Part shown: positions 34,607-37,450 of the stretch, one piece after another
Numbering within the stretch: position 1 is the first letter of the stretch
How the letters are laid out: every line of letters starts with the position of its first letter
NCBI GenBank assembly: GCA_029858565.1
Contig: JAOUEV010000035.1
Coordinates: forward strand, 1-37,450
DNA: 37,450 nt
DNA from: Nitrospirota bacterium
GTDB lineage: Bacteria; Nitrospirota; UBA9217
Direction: 5' to 3'
Notes under the pieces: generated by a model
Seen by the model: only the letters and a program-made list of their open reading frames with translations
The model's database searches: none
Told to the model about the DNA's origin: nothing
Made by a program: the position numbers and the translations under genes

Positions 34607-36775
34607 CTAGCTCCGTTGCCGATTCGCTTCCAGCGCAATCGATCTTATGAAAGTGGTTGTTGGGAGTCGTCGGCTGGTCAGCCGACCGGCAAGCTCTTTG
34701 GAGCGTGATGGCCAAGCGTTTACATGGAGGGCCATCGGAAGATGGGGAATCGGTGTAGGTTCCCAATCAGCACGCCTATGAACTAGACGATTGTCAACAA
34801 ACCAGCGAATCTCGCTCGGCCCCCATTCTATCGCGAACCGATGGTCAGATTCTGATGCGTCAAAACCAAGGTCGATATAGCTTGCTGCACCTCTATATCC
34901 GTAGTCAAACTTCGCTCCCTCGCCACCAGGATTGTAAAAGACATTGACCAAGAGACGATCTGTTCGATTTCCCGCAATTTCGATATCAATTTCCTGCCTC
35001 GGTGAATCGCGATGGAGAAAGAACCCGGTAACCACACCGGGTACGTTTGACGCCTTAAGGATTGCCTCAAAGCTTCCGAATAAGTATCGGTCGCGACTTG
35101 TTAACGATGCAGCGCTATATTCTCGAACACCTAGGGATTCTCTCCTTATACTGAGCGCAGCCCCGATCCCAGAACGAAACTCGACGTTTGAGGGACGAAA
35201 CAACGCCAGGTTGTCTGTGAAGGTATCGTCTCGCAGAAGCCAACGACTTGTGTCGAGAAGTTCTAAGGAGTCGTTAATTCTAACGGGAGTTGCAGCGCTC
35301 GATGCTGTCCCATTTGTCGGGACGGATCGAATGCCTTGCCACCACTGACGGGGCTCAACAACCCATGGAGACTTATCGCGTTTCGTCGTCTTGCAGCTTA
35401 GGATTGGACACGCTTCGATGGGTCCTCCGATGAGCTGTCTCTGGCCAAGGTCAGTGAGATTAGGAAAGGAACAGGCTGGCGGCGCGCAGCTAAGGTGTTC
35501 ACAAACGACATGCCATTTATTGGATGCTTCTGAATGAAGAACGGCAATATCGGCGCCTTTGAGATCACCGGCAATATTTAAGTCAGAGAAGTCTTCAATT
35601 CTAGCCTTGCCAGTGGTGATTATAAACTTAGCTTGGGGGTAACGCTCCCTGAGCTCTCGGACTTTGCCTGCCAGCAATCTGATGTTTACATATGCGTCAA
35701 ACACCCGATCACCGTGCCCTGCCAAAAGCTGCTCAAGCTCAGGACCGGGAAGCGCCTGGAGGTCACTACAGCATCTGTATCCAAGCATGGAAAGGGCCAT
35801 TGCGAGTGATGTAAGACCAGAACCTTCGGGTCCAAAAGCAAACACAGGCCCCTCAGTTGGACGACCGTGGAACAGAGATGCCGCTTCACTGGTGATAGCG
35901 CCAATTTTGGTAAGAGCGGGGAGTATTGAATACGAGTTGGTGGAGCTAGCATCGCGTCGCTGACTAATAATAGACCGTCTTGTCGCGAATACATCCAACA
36001 CATCGAACTGGTGGTTTATCCAGAGGTCCACTGGCCCACGACAGGGGAGGAGTCGGAGTAGCTTTTTAGCGCCTTCGCGGGAAAGAACGTATCCAGACAA
36101 GTGCCAGAGTCCACGCACAGGACGGTAAACGTTATCTGAAAGAAAGGTCTTCGGGGCACCGTGCTTCACTTCTACATATGACACGTAGAGGATGTCGAAA
36201 TTGCCAAGCCTGTCTCCATTGGTCTTGATTTCGCCCCACGCTTGATCCAGATGTGAAGAAAAATTGGATTGGAACCACACGTCGTCCTCAAGGATGAGCA
36301 CATGCTCATGTTTACCAGCCGCGATCTGTCTCCATACGTTGATGTGTGAGCGAGCGATCGCAACCTCAGGTCGACTCATTCGAATCGGAGAATTCAGTTC
36401 AAGCCGTGTGGGGAGAGTTAGCGGTTGGGGCTCCACGAAGAGCTGCTCTCCAAGTGTATAGATTGGATCAATGTCGGCATCTTTAAGAGGCTCCTGCGTG
36501 AAGTCCTTAGCATCAACGGCGGCAGACCGCTCAGCAAGATACCAGAGTTCAGCCCCCGACCAATCTAACACGTGTCTTAGCTCCTGCTCCAACTCGGCCC
36601 AACGAGTTGGTTCGCGATTAAGATTGATGGCGTAAATGCGCTCTATCCGCGGCCGTTCCTTTGTATTCAAGTGGCCGAATGCTTGACATCTTTTCTTCGG
36701 AAGCAACCTCCGACATTTCATCGCGATGCGAAACAAGAACTTCGAAGGTGCGCGCCAGGGAGAGGCGAGGTTCAT
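34607..36775 (-). CDS. GT25 - sulfotransferase-like - GH16 fusion protein
   Basis: A 722-residue protein with three recognisable parts. Residues about 43-290 are a GT25 (LPS-type) glycosyltransferase: RIYAINLNREPTRW at the start, then VLILEDDVWF with the EDD metal site (163-165). Residues about 308-450 begin VFAFGPEGSGLTSLAMAL, like the 5'-phosphosulfate loop of sulfotransferases, and continue with KFIITTGKARIED; the region is short and may be inactive. Residues about 505-718 are a GH16 jelly roll with QEIDIEIAG, matching the EIDIE catalytic pattern (E595, E599), and DASESDHRFAIEWGPSEIRWFVDN. There is no signal peptide, so it is probably cytoplasmic. A GAGGGGG site precedes the ATG. It may build, sulfate and trim or transfer one glycan. 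Confidence 0.8.
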   Translation of the reverse strand: MNLASPWRAPSKFLFRIAMKCRRLLPKKRCQAFGHLNTKERPRIERIYAINLNREPTRWAELEQELRHVLDWSGAELWYLAERSAAVDAKDFTQEPLKDADIDPIYTLGEQLFVEPQPLTLPTRLELNSPIRMSRPEVAIARSHINVWRQIAAGKHEHVLILEDDVWFQSNFSSHLDQAWGEIKTNGDRLGNFDILYVSYVEVKHGAPKTFLSDNVYRPVRGLWHLSGYVLSREGAKKLLRLLPCRGPVDLWINHQFDVLDVFATRRSIISQRRDASSTNSYSILPALTKIGAITSEAASLFHGRPTEGPVFAFGPEGSGLTSLAMALSMLGYRCCSDLQALPGPELEQLLAGHGDRVFDAYVNIRLLAGKVRELRERYPQAKFIITTGKARIEDFSDLNIAGDLKGADIAVLHSEASNKWHVVCEHLSCAPPACSFPNLTDLGQRQLIGGPIEACPILSCKTTKRDKSPWVVEPRQWWQGIRSVPTNGTASSAATPVRINDSLELLDTSRWLLRDDTFTDNLALFRPSNVEFRSGIGAALSIRRESLGVREYSAASLTSRDRYLFGSFEAILKASNVPGVVTGFFLHRDSPRQEIDIEIAGNRTDRLLVNVFYNPGGEGAKFDYGYRGAASYIDLGFDASESDHRFAIEWGPSEIRWFVDNRLVHRRADWEPTPIPHLPMALHVNAWPSRSKELAGRLTSRRLPTTTFIRSIALEANRQRS

Positions 36776-36803
36776 TCATCCCCCTCGATATGTTCGTGGT
36801 TTA

Positions 36804-37450
36804 TCATTCTCGATAGCCTCGGCAATTCGAAAGCCTCCAGTTCCTGGGGTCATTCCTATAACTGAGCTGCCATCTGCTTTTGGCAATATTTTCCCATTCA
36901 CACAGCACGAGCAGGGACTGTTCGATTTCGTCGCTCTCAGTTGCAGCGTCATATATCGATTTGGTGAGATTCCCGGGGCCAGTCGTCGATTGGATTTCAG
37001 GCAAGCCGTTCGTCACATCTTTTTCAAGAGATCGGGTGGCTTGATCGAGTGCGCGCTCTATGAGGGGATGGCCGCTGCAAGCAATTAGCGGATTGTTGTT
37101 AAAGTAGAAGATCCAGCTCGGGGCGTTTGCTCCTGGCTTAGCGAAGAGCGATGGAGGCACCATCATATTCGTCGCCATATCATAGCATAGAGGTTGAATT
37201 TTTAACCGACTATCACAGAAGAGGTGTTGGATTTGAGACCCATCGTACACATCATCAGCATCTATGTAGCAGCCACCCTCCACGAGGATATAGCAGAGTC
37301 GAAAGTAGTCTGACTGCATTGCCGGGTGATAGCACTTGTCGTAGGCCCGTTTGTGCCGTGGGCTCAGTCTTCGACAAATAAAATCTCTTGCTTGGTGCTT
37401 GTCGAAAAGGAGTCTCTCAACGCCCTGTTCCTCTGTCCTCCTCCATGTTT
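36804..37450 (-). CDS. GT32-like glycosyltransferase, 5' end beyond window
   Basis: The minus-strand frame stays open to the window edge, so the N-terminus is missing. The visible 215 residues include RLSPRHKRAYDKCYHPAM, then SDYFRLCYILVEGGCYIDADDVY, the conserved segment of GT32/OCH1-type transferases whose DAD/DxD residues hold the metal and sugar nucleotide. An ATG at 37,319 lies inside this conserved helix and is not the true start. A later segment has SGHPLIERALDQATRSLE and TTGPGNLTKSIYDA, both typical of the family's C-terminal half. It ends 28 bases before the GT25/GH16 fusion gene and is part of the same surface-glycan operon. Confidence 0.82.
   Translation of the reverse strand, partial: TWRRTEEQGVERLLFDKHQARDFICRRLSPRHKRAYDKCYHPAMQSDYFRLCYILVEGGCYIDADDVYDGSQIQHLFCDSRLKIQPLCYDMATNMMVPPSLFAKPGANAPSWIFYFNNNPLIACSGHPLIERALDQATRSLEKDVTNGLPEIQSTTGPGNLTKSIYDAATESDEIEQSLLVLCEWENIAKSRWQLSYRNDPRNWRLSNCRGYRE

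Overview
The window looks like chromosomal DNA of a free-living Gram-negative bacterium. It has strong Shine-Dalgarno sites, two NtrC-type sigma-54 activators, a chemotaxis operon and four universal-stress genes. This gene mix and style recall Nitrospirota or Desulfobacterota, but the sequence alone does not fix the phylum. The left half (about 1-17,630) is GC-rich and looks like core genome. The right half (about 17,630-37,450) is a patchwork of accessory modules whose base composition changes from one module to the next.

Left half, nearly all on the minus strand. A chemotaxis operon (membrane CheZ-like protein, CheY, STAS protein, CheA) reads toward a decayed methyl-accepting protein at the left edge. 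Next come two related universal-stress genes, a small membrane protein, a nitronate monooxygenase-like flavoprotein, and a histidine kinase with its sigma-54 response regulator. A four-gene operon follows (GntR regulator, TauE/SafE-type exporter, two-helix membrane protein, universal-stress protein) and ends in a clear terminator. A 48-codon gene has its own promoter and terminator. A second sigma-54 activator and a tandem universal-stress protein close the half. Three good or near-consensus -24/-12 promoters lie in front of small or stress genes, so part of this block looks like a local sigma-54 regulon.

Right half. A perfect -35/-10 promoter drives a two-gene Gabija-type anti-phage system at 18,077-21,526 (OLD/TOPRIM nuclease plus UvrD-like helicase). 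Facing it is a Tn7-like transposition operon: a TnsA-TnsB fusion, TnsC and TniQ, with overlapping genes. Upstream of tnsAB lie three spaced repeats that I read as TnsB sites at the right transposon end, near 26,995. Gabija is therefore probably cargo, although I could not find the left end. No CRISPR array or Cas gene is visible.

Beyond the proposed end is a second defence-like block: an XRE-type regulator, a half-length adenine methyltransferase lacking the catalytic NPPY motif, a full methyltransferase with NPPY, and a GIY-YIG-like/DEAD-helicase protein. The last three overlap end to end. This resembles an ATP-dependent restriction-modification system of unusual layout.

The right edge carries minus-strand surface-glycan genes: a GT32-like transferase running off the window, a 722-residue protein joining a GT25 glycosyltransferase, a sulfotransferase-like P-loop region and a GH16 glycoside-hydrolase domain, and a NodU/CmcH-type carbamoyltransferase. 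The three-part fusion and the methylase/GIY-YIG-helicase block are the least familiar systems here.
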